Positions 22,794 to 30,941 of a stretch of 33,766 nucleotides of DNA are shown piece by piece. Source of the stretch: Oscillospiraceae bacterium (GTDB taxonomy: Bacteria; Bacillota; Clostridia; Oscillospirales; CAG-272); NCBI GenBank assembly GCA_015063645.1, contig SVTS01000024.1, positions 1 to 33,766 on the forward strand, read 5' to 3'. Both the position numbers and the translations under genes were made by a program. Position 1 is the stretch's first letter, and the number at the start of each line of letters is the position of its first letter. Below the pieces are notes generated by a model, which saw only the letters and a list, made by a program, of their open reading frames with translations, was not told the origin of the DNA and did not search any database.

Positions 22794-24326
22794 TCAGCCG
22801 TTGATGGCGTAAAGTGCAGCGTCGTTGAATGTGATCGGATACTTGGCAGCGATTGCAGCGTAGTCTTCCTGATACTTCTCGTTCCACAGAGCGCTGTGTG
22901 CGGTAGCTTCCCAAGCCTTCAGACCGTCGCCTTCCATGTACACAACATGGTAGCCGTACTCGGATTCAACAATACCGGTATCGCCGACTTTGCGTGCGCT
23001 GTCGAAGAGCCATGCATCGAAGCTATCCGTTGTTTTGCCTGCTGCAACATTTTCAAGCAGACCGCCGTTTGCAGCGGAAGAATCTTCGCTGTATTCAGCA
23101 GCCAGCTCAGCGAATTTTTCAGCGCCGGCACCGGATACCTGTGCGAGGATTTCTTCAGCCTTTGCCTTGGCAGCTTCAGCGGTCTCATAGGTGTCGGTGG
23201 TGAGCAGGATGTGACGGACGTTCTTGGTCTGGGATTCATCAATGGCGGCGGTGGAGGTCAGAATGTAAACATACTGAGCGGTGCCGTCCTCATTGGCGGA
23301 GGAGTAGGTATTGTTTGCCTTGCGGCTCTTGTCGAATGCCCACTCGGAGAATTCGTTCTCTTCCACATAGGAAGCACCCTTGACGATCATGGCATCCAGA
23401 TCAGCCTTGATATCCTCATCGGTGATGTCGGTCTTGCCCTTGTACATATAATCGCGCAGATACTCTTCGGCGATTTTCTGGAATGCTTCCAGATTCTTGG
23501 CAGCCTTGAAGCGATCCACGAACTTCTTCAGGATATCCACGGAGATATCATCCGCATTGGTGGTGTCGGAGGTGGTCATGGTGAAGGTAGCGTAGTCGAT
23601 CTGCTTCAGATCGTCCTCGTGCTCTTTCTTGTATGCGTTGTAATCATCGGAAGTGAAGTTATATGCTTCGGTCAGTGCGCCGTAGCACTTGGTATACAGA
23701 GCGGAAAGCTCCAGCACGTCGCGCAGATCCTTCTCGCTTACGCCTGCACCGTAGGTGGCGTGAATGTAGTAGGACTTGGATACACCGGCGGTCTTGGCAG
23801 CCTTCTTCAGCGCGGAGATTGCCTCGTCGATCTGCTTCTTGTCATCCTTGTCCAGCTCAAGTCCGCGTGCCTTGGCTTCCTCAGCGAAGAGGAGGATGTT
23901 GGTCATATCGGACTTGGCGGAGGTCATGAAGTAATCAAACCATGTGCCGGATTCCAGCATAGCGCAGCTCTGGGATTTCAGAGACTTGGAGGTATCCAGT
24001 CCGAAATACGCAGATGCCATCTCGCCGTAGGAATTCATGAAGTTGGAATAGATGGAATTGAAGAAATAGGATGCGTGGGTCTGATCCAGCTCGAAGTTTT
24101 CAGTGGATGCAGCGGTGGTCTGGCGCATGAAGAAGCCGCTGGAGACCATCTTGTTGTACGCAAGGGTGGATCCTACCAGTGCCACTGCCAGAACGGCACA
24201 TACGATGCCGATGATCTTGTTGCGCTTGGCTTTTTTCTGCGCAGCTGCCTGCGCCTGTTTTTTCTGTTCTGCTGCGAGCTGCTTGGCTTCCTGATCAGCT
24301 CTCTTGGTTCGGTTGGCTTTTCCCAT
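22794..24326 (-). CDS. Membrane-anchored parvulin-type peptidyl-prolyl isomerase
   Basis: This 510-residue protein has a very basic, Gln/Ala/Lys-rich cytoplasmic N-terminus (1-36), one membrane anchor (about 37-57) and a long extracytoplasmic SurA-like helical region. A PpiC/parvulin domain follows (about 365-465) with NVRHILLTT, AEEILAQV, FAELAAEYSEDSSAANGGLLENV and GIVESEYGYHVVYM. The conserved His of HIL is present, unlike in the lipoprotein at 3987. It should fold secreted or cell-wall proteins. The ribosome site before the only available ATG is weak. It has its own promoter region within nested inverted repeats and its own terminator. Confidence 0.88.
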   Translation of the reverse strand: MGKANRTKRADQEAKQLAAEQKKQAQAAAQKKAKRNKIIGIVCAVLAVALVGSTLAYNKMVSSGFFMRQTTAASTENFELDQTHASYFFNSIYSNFMNSYGEMASAYFGLDTSKSLKSQSCAMLESGTWFDYFMTSAKSDMTNILLFAEEAKARGLELDKDDKKQIDEAISALKKAAKTAGVSKSYYIHATYGAGVSEKDLRDVLELSALYTKCYGALTEAYNFTSDDYNAYKKEHEDDLKQIDYATFTMTTSDTTNADDISVDILKKFVDRFKAAKNLEAFQKIAEEYLRDYMYKGKTDITDEDIKADLDAMIVKGASYVEENEFSEWAFDKSRKANNTYSSANEDGTAQYVYILTSTAAIDESQTKNVRHILLTTDTYETAEAAKAKAEEILAQVSGAGAEKFAELAAEYSEDSSAANGGLLENVAAGKTTDSFDAWLFDSARKVGDTGIVESEYGYHVVYMEGDGLKAWEATAHSALWNEKYQEDYAAIAAKYPITFNDAALYAING

Positions 24327-24391
24327 GATGTTGAAACCGTGCCTTTCCTTATATTATACTGCCCGTAATGGATGTTTTCGGGCATGAAAAA

Positions 24392-24470
24392 TTGCGGATA
24401 TGCCTGACGGCATTCCGAAACTGATTCATTATACCATAATCTTTCTCGGAATGCTATAGGAAATCCGCAA
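24392..24470 (-). promoter_or_regulatory. Nested inverted repeats enclosing an extended -10 promoter
   Basis: The outer arms TTGCGGAT (24392-24399) and ATCCGCAA (24463-24470) and the inner arms GCATTCCGA (24410-24418) and TCGGAATGC (24446-24454) are perfect complements. In the loop the minus strand carries TGG-TATAAT (24428-24436), an extended -10 element. Read from ddl the structure is followed by TTTTT, so it may be the ddl terminator as well as the promoter region for the foldase gene. A second possible -10 (TATAAT) lies nearer that gene at about 24352-24357. Confidence 0.55.
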
Positions 24471-24524
24471 AATTTACATATAAATCACAAATTTTTCTGG
24501 ATTATTTGGGGAAATGCGGGGAAA

Positions 24525-25607
24525 TTACGCTTTACTTCCCATAGAGGAGCGGACGAGCCGGTCGATAAGCTCACCGTAGCTCATGCCGGTGTGCATCATA
24601 AGCTTGGGATACATGCTGATGGAAGTAAATCCCGGCAGATTGTTGATCTCGTTGAAAACCACACTTCCGTCCGCCTGTACGAAGAAATCCACCCGTGCCA
24701 GCGTCCGGCAGTCCAGTACCCGGAAGATTGCTTCGGCTGTGCGGCGTACTTCCTCCCGCACCGTGTCGGGAATGCGCGCCGGAATATGGAAAACAGAGGA
24801 GTCGGTTATGTATTTGGCGTCGTAATCGTAAAACTCCGCGCCGGCAACGACAATCTCCGCACAGTCGGAGACGGTGCAGATGCCGTTTTCTTCAAAGACG
24901 GCGGTTTCGATCTCCTGACCGACGATGGCTTCTTCCATGAGGATCTTGTCGTCTTCCCTGAATGCGATTGCCATGGCGGAAAGAAGCTGCTCACGGTTCT
25001 TTGCTTTGGTCACACCAACGGAGGAGCCGGTGCGCGCCGGTTTGACAAAAATCGGATAGCCCAGCTTTTCCTCCGCTTCTGCGGCGACGGCATCTTCTCT
25101 GCCGCAGACCTCCCGGCGGCGCAGAATCAGACAGTTCGCCTGGCGGATGCCCAATGTGCCTGCAACGGATTTGGTCAGTGCCTTATCCATGCAGACAGCG
25201 CTGGAGGCGCTGTCGCATCCCACAAAGGGAATGCCGGCAGAGGCGAGAAGCCCCTGGACGCGTCCGTCCTCGCCGAATGCACCGTGCAGTACGGGGAATA
25301 CCACATCCACAGGGACAGAGCGGAGATTGCTTCCGTCCGCATCCCGCACAAGAAGTGCGCGTGCATCGGGTGACAGATCCACGCTGACCCGGGGCAGGGA
25401 AGCGATATTGTCACACCAGCTGCCGTCGGCAATGGCGGCATAATCACCCTGCCAGAGTGTCCAAAGACCGTCCCGGGTAATGCCGACGGGGATGATATCA
25501 TATTTTTCCGGATCTGCATTGGTGAGTACGGAATAGGCGGAGAGCAGGGAAACCTCATATTCAGAGGATTTTCCGCCGAAAAGAATGCACAGTCGGATTT
25601 TCTTCAT
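24525..25607 (-). CDS. ddl: D-alanine--D-alanine ligase
   Basis: This 360-residue ATP-grasp enzyme joins two D-Ala in the cytoplasm for peptidoglycan precursors. Motifs include LFGGKSSEYEVSLLSA near residue 8, FPVLHGAFGEDGRVQGLLASAGIPFVG, DKALTKSVAG, KPARTGSSVGVTKAKN and FYDYDAKY. The metal-binding C-terminal ARVDFF...EINNLPGFT follows. The Tyr in the FYDYDAKY loop fits D-Ala-D-Ala rather than D-lactate ligases. I chose the ATG at 25607, with GAGG eight bases upstream; the frame extends 22 codons further without support. It is the last gene of a DUF1385-prmC-ddl cluster. Confidence 0.95.
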   Translation of the reverse strand: MKKIRLCILFGGKSSEYEVSLLSAYSVLTNADPEKYDIIPVGITRDGLWTLWQGDYAAIADGSWCDNIASLPRVSVDLSPDARALLVRDADGSNLRSVPVDVVFPVLHGAFGEDGRVQGLLASAGIPFVGCDSASSAVCMDKALTKSVAGTLGIRQANCLILRRREVCGREDAVAAEAEEKLGYPIFVKPARTGSSVGVTKAKNREQLLSAMAIAFREDDKILMEEAIVGQEIETAVFEENGICTVSDCAEIVVAGAEFYDYDAKYITDSSVFHIPARIPDTVREEVRRTAEAIFRVLDCRTLARVDFFVQADGSVVFNEINNLPGFTSISMYPKLMMHTGMSYGELIDRLVRSSMGSKA

Positions 25608-25632
25608 TATAATTGCCTCGTAGTGGTAGATT

Positions 25633-26460
25633 TCAGAGAACACCTGCGCGTTTTGCCTGCAGTACGCGGTCATTGCCGCCTGCGTCCCGCAGAATTGTTC
25701 CGCAGAAGCCGTATTCCCCGGCGATGGCGAGCACAGCCTCCGCCTGGGATGCGCCGAACTCCATGAGCAGAATTCCCTCGGGTTTCAGCGTCCGTTCAGC
25801 ACATCGGATCACACCGCGGATCACGGACAGACCGTCACCCTCATCGGTGAGTGCACAGCGCGGCTCGAAGGAAAGCTCCGGGGCAAGTGTCTCCATTTCA
25901 TCTAATGCAATATACGGCGGATTTGCCGTAATACAGTCAAATTTTGTGTCGGTTGAGAATACATCGCCGGTCACGTCCGCTTCCAGAACGGTAAAGCGGT
26001 CAGCAACATCCAGACGTGCCGCATTTTCGCGGGCGATTGCCGCAGTGGAAGGGACGATCTCCACGGCAGTTACGGTGATGTCCGGACGGTAATGCGCCAG
26101 TGCGATGCCGATACAGCCGCTTCCGGTGCACAGATCCGCGATGCGGGCACGGGGCGGCAGCGTATGCAGGGCTGCCTCCACCAGCGTTTCCGTATCCGGG
26201 CGCGGAATCAGACAGTCCGGTGATACCGCAAATGTCAGTCCCATGAAATCCCATGAGCCGAGAATGTACTGCAGCGGCTCGCGGCTGCAGCGGCGGCGGA
26301 CGGCGTCTTCCAGTCCCTCCGCGGTGAGTTCTTCATTGCCCATGGTAAAGAGCCGGGCATCCGAGAAACCGGTGAAGTGTGCGGCAAGAAGCCGCGCTTC
26401 CCATGCAGCATCTTCAATGCCGGCGGCGAACAGTGTGCGGCGGATATCGTTCAGTGTCAC
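25633..26460 (-). CDS. prmC: Peptide chain release factor N5-glutamine methyltransferase
   Basis: This 275-residue SAM-dependent enzyme methylates the Gln of the GGQ motif in release factors RF1/RF2. Motifs are the N-terminal helical domain ending EPLQYILGSWDF, IPRPDTE (85-91), the SAM loop DLCTGSGCIGIA (109-120) and the catalytic NPPY (180-183). The start codon overlaps the end of the upstream DUF1385 gene by four bases. The order DUF1385-prmC is common in Clostridia, although prfA, its usual neighbour, is absent here. Confidence 0.95.
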   Translation of the reverse strand: MTLNDIRRTLFAAGIEDAAWEARLLAAHFTGFSDARLFTMGNEELTAEGLEDAVRRRCSREPLQYILGSWDFMGLTFAVSPDCLIPRPDTETLVEAALHTLPPRARIADLCTGSGCIGIALAHYRPDITVTAVEIVPSTAAIARENAARLDVADRFTVLEADVTGDVFSTDTKFDCITANPPYIALDEMETLAPELSFEPRCALTDEGDGLSVIRGVIRCAERTLKPEGILLMEFGASQAEAVLAIAGEYGFCGTILRDAGGNDRVLQAKRAGVL

Positions 26461-27464
26461 TGTACGTCTGCCTTGTCTTCGTCTTCCGGCTGAGATGCTT
26501 CTGCATTTTCTTCCTCATGCGGGAATTCGTCGGGCATGGCGAATTTCAGTGCGGCGATTGCCACCTCAAGCTGGGATTCATCCGGCTCGCGGGTGGTCAC
26601 ACGCTGCATCCAGAGACCGGGTGCAGAGAGGATTTTCGTAAGCGGATTGACATGCTTGCCTGCGTACATGATGAATTCAAATCCCAGACCGACAATCAGG
26701 GGGAGCAGCAGCAGTTTTCCGCCCACGCGGAAGATCAGATTGTCCCAGGTGAGCAGGGAGTTGATCAGAATGCTGAGGATCAGAATCACGAAAATGAAGC
26801 TTGTACCGCAGCGGGGATGGAAGCGGGTACATGTTTTCGCGTTAGCGGGCGTCAGCTCCAGCCCGGCTTCATAGCAGGCGATGGATTTGTGCTCCGCACC
26901 GTGATATTCAAATACGCGGCGCATCTCTTTCATAAGGGAGCAGAGGCAGATATAGGCAACGAAAATGCCGATTTTCATCACACCTTCGATCAGATTGCGG
27001 AACCAGCCAAGCCCGCCTGCCAGAGAATCGATCCAGGAGGTTACCAGAGACGGCAGGAACATGAACAGCACCATGGCAAGCGCCACGCCCAGAACTGAGG
27101 CGATGCTCATAAGTACCGTGAGGAATTTGTCGCCCATTTTGGAGCGGAGCCATTTTTCTGCTTTGGACTCCTCATCCACTTCATCCAGCCCCAGCATGTC
27201 GGCGGATTTCATCAGCGTCTTATAGCTGAGCATCATGGATTCAATGAAGTTGACAACGCCGCGGATCAGCGGGATGCGCAGGACTTTGTGCTTTTTGCGC
27301 AGAGATTCGTATTTTTCCGCGTCAAGACGGATTTCGCCGCTTTCATCGCGGACGGCAAGGGCTGTGCGATCGCCGCATTTCATCATGACACCTTCCAGTA
27401 CGGCCTGACCACCCACTTTACCCAGGCGGCAGGCGTTGGAATTGTCCGTTTTTTTATCTTTCAT
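26457..27464 (-). CDS. DUF1385 (YqhQ-family) membrane protein
   Basis: This 335-residue protein has the family signature GGQAVLEGVMMKCGDRTALAVR near the N-terminus and LRIPLIRGVVNFIESM. Four or so membrane helices follow (about 115-140, 155-180, 220-240, 250-270). The conserved stretch FEYHGAEHKSIACYEAG, then RFHPRCGTSF, is rich in His and Cys and may bind a metal. Residues after 310 form an acidic tail. The function is unknown in general; genetic context with prmC is widely conserved. The ribosome site is imperfect, with AAAGGA twelve bases before the ATG. Confidence 0.88.
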   Translation of the reverse strand: MKDKKTDNSNACRLGKVGGQAVLEGVMMKCGDRTALAVRDESGEIRLDAEKYESLRKKHKVLRIPLIRGVVNFIESMMLSYKTLMKSADMLGLDEVDEESKAEKWLRSKMGDKFLTVLMSIASVLGVALAMVLFMFLPSLVTSWIDSLAGGLGWFRNLIEGVMKIGIFVAYICLCSLMKEMRRVFEYHGAEHKSIACYEAGLELTPANAKTCTRFHPRCGTSFIFVILILSILINSLLTWDNLIFRVGGKLLLLPLIVGLGFEFIMYAGKHVNPLTKILSAPGLWMQRVTTREPDESQLEVAIAALKFAMPDEFPHEEENAEASQPEDEDKADVQ

Positions 27465-27513
27465 CGGTCTATGTAATCCTTTCTTAGCGCCGTATTTTAT
27501 TTCATACTTAGTC

Positions 27514-27542
27514 AGTATATCACATTTTTATCGGGAAATAAA
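27514..27542 (-). promoter_or_regulatory. Promoter of the DUF1385-prmC-ddl cluster
   Basis: On the minus strand TATACT (27514-27519) has a TG one base upstream, forming an extended -10. A weak TTTATT (27537-27542) lies 17 bases before it. Confidence 0.6.
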
Positions 27543-27711
27543 GAGGAATTTGTAAACAGCAAAAGATTTTCATCACAGAATACGACACAGCACTTCGGCA
27601 TCCGCCGATTATCGGGTGCAGGATTACGGGAAAACAGCGTTTTTTGCGCATTCTGCACAAAAAACATTTTCGGCTTCTGCCGTAAAGGAAATGTTGGAAA
27701 AAGTTGACGAG

Positions 27712-27825
27712 TTTTCAACACTCTGTGGAAATCTGTGTGGAAAAACCGCCGGATTGGGGAAATCTGAACCGAACAGGGTGTTGAAAAGTTGAAAACCCTG
27801 TTGAAAACTTGATGGGGTTTCCACA
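27712..27825. other. Cluster of DnaA-box-like sequences (oriC-like) in a 596-bp gap
   Basis: The 27465-28060 gap has no convincing gene. Within 114 bases it holds one perfect DnaA box (complement of TTTTCCACA at 27736-27744) and two one-mismatch Cys-Ala-type boxes (27724-27732, 27817-27825). Three TTTTCAACA or complement copies lie at 27712-27720, 27779-27787 and 27799-27807, with an AGTTGAAAA at 27788-27796. Such mixtures are typical of Firmicute replication origins. No dnaA, dnaN or other origin-linked genes are near. The open frame 27512-27949 on the minus strand has a biased Phe/Pro composition and is not accepted as a gene. AT-rich stretches lie on either side. Confidence 0.45.
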
Positions 27826-28009
27826 GTGCGGTAAAAGGCGGATGCCTTAAATGAGAATTTAGGAAAAATGCAAAAATCATCTTGACAGGGAATCCGACAG
27901 AAAAAGTGAGAGGCACGAAGACGTGCATGACCCCGGCGTGGTCAGTCATACAGGATCGTCTTCGCGCCTGCCTGTAGTAGTATATGCATCTGCGGCAGAT
28001 TTATACAGT

Positions 28010-28050
28010 GAAAAAACAAAGCGGGAGAACATTTGCAGATGTTCTCCCGC
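28010..28050 (-). terminator. Terminator of the dacF-like gene
   Basis: GCGGGAGAACAT (28021-28032) and ATGTTCTCCCGC (28039-28050) form a perfect 12-pair stem ten bases after the stop codon. On the minus strand TTTGTTTTTT follows. Confidence 0.93.
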
Positions 28051-28060
28051 GGATGCGGTT

Positions 28061-29371
28061 TCAGTAATGTCTGTGTCTGCGGATCTGCCGCTCACGTCGG
28101 CGTGCTTCCAGCAGTATGTACAGAATGGAAAACAGAATGACAAACACCATGGTGGCACGGAAGAACCGTCCCTCTGTGAATTCACGAATCTGCTGCAGCA
28201 GATACAGAAAATCACTGCGTCCCACAGCGGCTGTCGCAATGAGATCGGTGCTCCCCAGAATATCGTCTCCCCATGTTACGGTGACTGTTCCGCAGACCTG
28301 ACCTGCTTCCACCGGCGCTGCAAGAGAGGTGCCGTGGGTGGTGTAACTGAGATGGATATCCGCTTCCGGATTTATATCGGTGGGCAGATACCGCACGATG
28401 GCTTCCGCAGGTACAAGCGTTACATGATCCACTGTGGAGGAAAGAGAAACCGGCAGCTCGCAAATTCTTGCGGATGCAGGCAGCACTTCGGTGTAAGCGT
28501 AGGAGGCAAATGCCCATTCCAGCAGAAGTTCCGCATTTTTGTAACTCCAGATGGCATCATCCGTTTCCTCGGCGTTCATTACGACGCAGAGGTAGGTCAG
28601 ATTTTCCTGCCGGGCAACGGAGACGATGCAGTAACCGGACTGCACCGTGTACCCGGCATTCATGCCGAGAGAATCGGAGTCATAATAGCGGGTGTCGAAA
28701 AACTTGGAAATCTGACTGTTGCGGTTCCATAGATTGCGGTAGTCGCTTTTGTTGGTGTTGTCCATGACGTATTTTGTCACGGATGTGATTTCGATAAATC
28801 CCGGCAGGCTGTAGGCGTATCTGGCAATGGCAGCGGTGTCCGCCACGGTAGTGACCATGGCATCGTTGTGCATGCCGGTAGGATTGGTATAATAGGTGTT
28901 GTACGCGCCGATACGCTGTGCCTTGTCATTCATCCGCGCCACAAAATCCTCGATGGATCCTGCAACGGAAATCGCCAGCACCTGCGCCGCATCGTTGGCT
29001 CCGTAGACGAGGAGTGCATGCAGCATGTCCGAGACCGTAACAACTTCGCCCACTTTCAGGGCGATATTGTTGCCGACCACTTTGTTCAGCATGGCGGAGG
29101 TTACGGTGATCTTCTGATCCATATCACCGCCCAGTTCTTCCAGCGCCAGAATACCGGTCATCAGCTTGACAGTGGAGGCGGGATATATACGCTTGTCCGC
29201 TTCATATTCCAGAAGCGTCATATCGTTTTCAAAATTGTACAGATAGGCGCCGGCGGCGTGTTCGATGGCAGGCGGTTCCGCGGCATGAGCGGGAACGGAT
29301 GCAAACAGCGGCAGAAGCGCACTGAGAATTGCGAGGAAAGCAGTAAAGCGAGTCAGTCGGGAATTTCCCAT
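28061..29371 (-). CDS. DacF-like D-alanyl-D-alanine carboxypeptidase with altered motifs
   Basis: This 436-residue low-molecular-weight penicillin-binding protein has a signal peptide (1-31). The peptidase domain carries the active Ser in PASTVK (Ser66, Lys69), and a C-terminal membrane anchor lies at about 404-422 followed by a basic tail. The second motif is GAN (124-126) instead of SxN, and the KTG motif is NAG (238-240, in GMNAGYTVQSGYC). Either this is a divergent subfamily with changed activity or a non-catalytic relative. I chose the ATG at 29371, with GGAGG five bases upstream, over a GTG two codons earlier. It starts 12 bases after the ribF stop and probably shares its transcript. 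Confidence 0.85.
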   Translation of the reverse strand: MGNSRLTRFTAFLAILSALLPLFASVPAHAAEPPAIEHAAGAYLYNFENDMTLLEYEADKRIYPASTVKLMTGILALEELGGDMDQKITVTSAMLNKVVGNNIALKVGEVVTVSDMLHALLVYGANDAAQVLAISVAGSIEDFVARMNDKAQRIGAYNTYYTNPTGMHNDAMVTTVADTAAIARYAYSLPGFIEITSVTKYVMDNTNKSDYRNLWNRNSQISKFFDTRYYDSDSLGMNAGYTVQSGYCIVSVARQENLTYLCVVMNAEETDDAIWSYKNAELLLEWAFASYAYTEVLPASARICELPVSLSSTVDHVTLVPAEAIVRYLPTDINPEADIHLSYTTHGTSLAAPVEAGQVCGTVTVTWGDDILGSTDLIATAAVGRSDFLYLLQQIREFTEGRFFRATMVFVILFSILYILLEARRRERQIRRHRHY

Positions 29372-29383
29372 GGGCACCTCCTC

Positions 29384-30313
29384 TCAGAGCTGCCGGGAGG
29401 CAAAATACTCCCGGGCGGCGGCAATATCTCCCCGGATGGCGCTCTGCAGCGCTTCAAGGGAGGGGAATTTTCGCTCATCCCGCAGGCGGCGGAAGAATTC
29501 CACGCGTACGGTTTCCCCGTACAGATCTCCGTCATAGCCGATGATATGTGTTTCACAGTTGATGTGCCCGTCCCCCGGAACGCTGGGGCGGCTGCCGATG
29601 TTGGCAACGCCGGGGCAGATCCGTTCCCCGACGTGGCAGAGACAGGCGTAAATCCCTTTTGCGGGAATAATATGCCCGGCGGGGAAATCCTGATTGATGG
29701 TGGGGAGACCGATGGTGCGTCCAAGTGCATTGCCGTGGAGCACAGGCAGGGAAACAGAAAAAGGACGTCCCAGCATTTCGGCGGCACTCTCCATATCCCC
29801 CTCAGCAAGCGCAGCGCGGATGCGGGTGGAGGAGACGATCCCGCCGCAGGCACACACCGGCTCAATCACCGTGAGAGGCACGCCGTGTCCGGCGAGAATA
29901 TCCCGCAGAAATGCGGCATCCCCGGTGCCGTTCCGTCCGAAATGAAAATTGAATCCGCAGACAACTGCGGCGGCGCGAAGGCGGTGCAGCAGGTATTCTT
30001 CCACGAATTCTTCAGCGCTCATGGAACGGACGGCAGAGAAATCTTCGAAAATGGCGTAGTCCATCCCCGCGCGGGCGAACTGCAGGCGTTTTTCCTCCTG
30101 CGTTGTCAGTGACGGAACGGAGGCATCACTTTTTACAAGAGATGTGAACGTCCATACGGCACAGTCGCATCCGGCGATGCCGGCGGCGTCCCGTGCGGCA
30201 CGGAGCAGCTTCTGATGCCCGATATGCACGCCGTCGAAATTGCCCAGGGCGATGGAAAGAGGACGGTCGGGCAAATCCCCGACCGCCGCTGTGGAAAGTC
30301 TATATACAGTCAT
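29384..30313 (-). CDS. ribF: Bifunctional riboflavin kinase/FAD synthetase
   Basis: This 309-residue enzyme phosphorylates riboflavin to FMN and adenylates it to FAD. The N-terminal adenylyltransferase domain has ALGNFDGVHIGHQ (about 22-34), GFNFHFGRNGTGD and SSTRIR. The C-terminal riboflavin kinase domain has LGRTIGLPTIN, ANIGSRPS and ETHIIGYDGDLYGE. Length is typical. The ribosome site is weak (AAGG). It lies between ireB and the dacF-like gene on the minus strand; truB and rbfA, common ribF neighbours, are absent. Confidence 0.95.
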   Translation of the reverse strand: MTVYRLSTAAVGDLPDRPLSIALGNFDGVHIGHQKLLRAARDAAGIAGCDCAVWTFTSLVKSDASVPSLTTQEEKRLQFARAGMDYAIFEDFSAVRSMSAEEFVEEYLLHRLRAAAVVCGFNFHFGRNGTGDAAFLRDILAGHGVPLTVIEPVCACGGIVSSTRIRAALAEGDMESAAEMLGRPFSVSLPVLHGNALGRTIGLPTINQDFPAGHIIPAKGIYACLCHVGERICPGVANIGSRPSVPGDGHINCETHIIGYDGDLYGETVRVEFFRRLRDERKFPSLEALQSAIRGDIAAAREYFASRQL

Positions 30314-30379
30314 ACAGGTACCTTGTTATCTGTGCGGCTTAAAATAAGGCGCGCAAACAAAACCCGTCCCCGATAAAAC

Positions 30380-30637
30380 TCAGAGGCTCAGGTAATTGCG
30401 CACCAACGCGCCCATCAGCTCATCGCGGTCAATACGGCGGATGAGACTGCGCGCGTTTTTATAGTTAGTAATATAGGTAGGATCCTCGGAAAGTATGTAT
30501 CCGACAATCTGATTGATGGGGTTGTATCCCTTCTCGGTCAGTGCATCGTATACAGTCTGAAGGATCATTTTCAATTCCCGGTCTTTTTCGTCACGGATCG
30601 AGAACGTGATGGTTTTTTCGTTGTCAATTTTCGGCAT
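30380..30637 (-). CDS. ireB: IreB family regulatory phosphoprotein (UPF0297)
   Basis: This 85-residue protein matches the IreB/YrzL family: [33 protein letters not shown], then [41 protein letters not shown]. In Enterococcus, IreB is phosphorylated by the Ser/Thr kinase IreK and limits cephalosporin resistance, so a cell-wall stress role is plausible. The ATG at 30637 gives the normal family length; the frame extends further upstream through the promoter. No ribosome site is obvious. The usual downstream ruvX (yqgF) and DUF1292 genes are missing, and ribF follows 66 bases later. Confidence 0.9.
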   Translation of the reverse strand: MPKIDNEKTITFSIRDEKDRELKMILQTVYDALTEKGYNPINQIVGYILSEDPTYITNYKNARSLIRRIDRDELMGALVRNYLSL

Positions 30638-30701
30638 GTCTGAACCAGCGCACTCTGCGCTCTTCCTTTCTGCGGTGAAAGATTCCGCATCTACACAGTA
30701 T

Positions 30702-30730
30702 ATTATACCGCTTATACGCTGCAATTGCAA
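30702..30730 (-). promoter_or_regulatory. Sigma-A promoter of ireB
   Basis: On the minus strand TTGCAA (30725-30730) and TATAAT (30702-30707) are 17 bases apart, leaving a leader of about 60 bases. The same TTGCAA -35 is used at three other promoters in this window. Confidence 0.88.
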
Positions 30731-30862
30731 GTGGGGCGGAGAAATCTTTATAATTTTTTAAGCAAACACTGCGCGGATATGCAGTGTGGAAAAATCCGGC
30801 ATTCCGGTATGATGATTTTCGGTATATATTATGGAAGTTTTCCGTAATTCTTCGATAAACTC

Positions 30863-30891
30863 TTGCAATCATGACGGGTGTGTGTTATAAT
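30863..30891 (+). promoter_or_regulatory. Sigma-A promoter of the Gfo/Idh/MocA gene
   Basis: TTGCAA (30863-30868) and TATAAT (30886-30891) are separated by 17 bases. The leader to the ATG is about 45 bases. It is divergent from the ireB promoter; the gap between them holds no further feature that I can support. Confidence 0.9.
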
Positions 30892-30941
30892 CTTCTCAGA
30901 TTCAAATGAATCAAATTCTATGAAATAAGGTGGATAACAGT

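Noticed and set aside
22896-24368. 490-codon plus-strand frame
   Set aside because: It is antisense to the PpiC foldase gene. The Gly/Val/Ile-rich product mirrors the codons of the real gene.
27512-27949. 145-codon minus-strand frame in the DnaA-box-like gap
   Set aside because: Phe/Pro/Arg-rich composition, no ribosome site and no recognisable motif. It spans the box cluster and the promoter of the DUF1385 gene.
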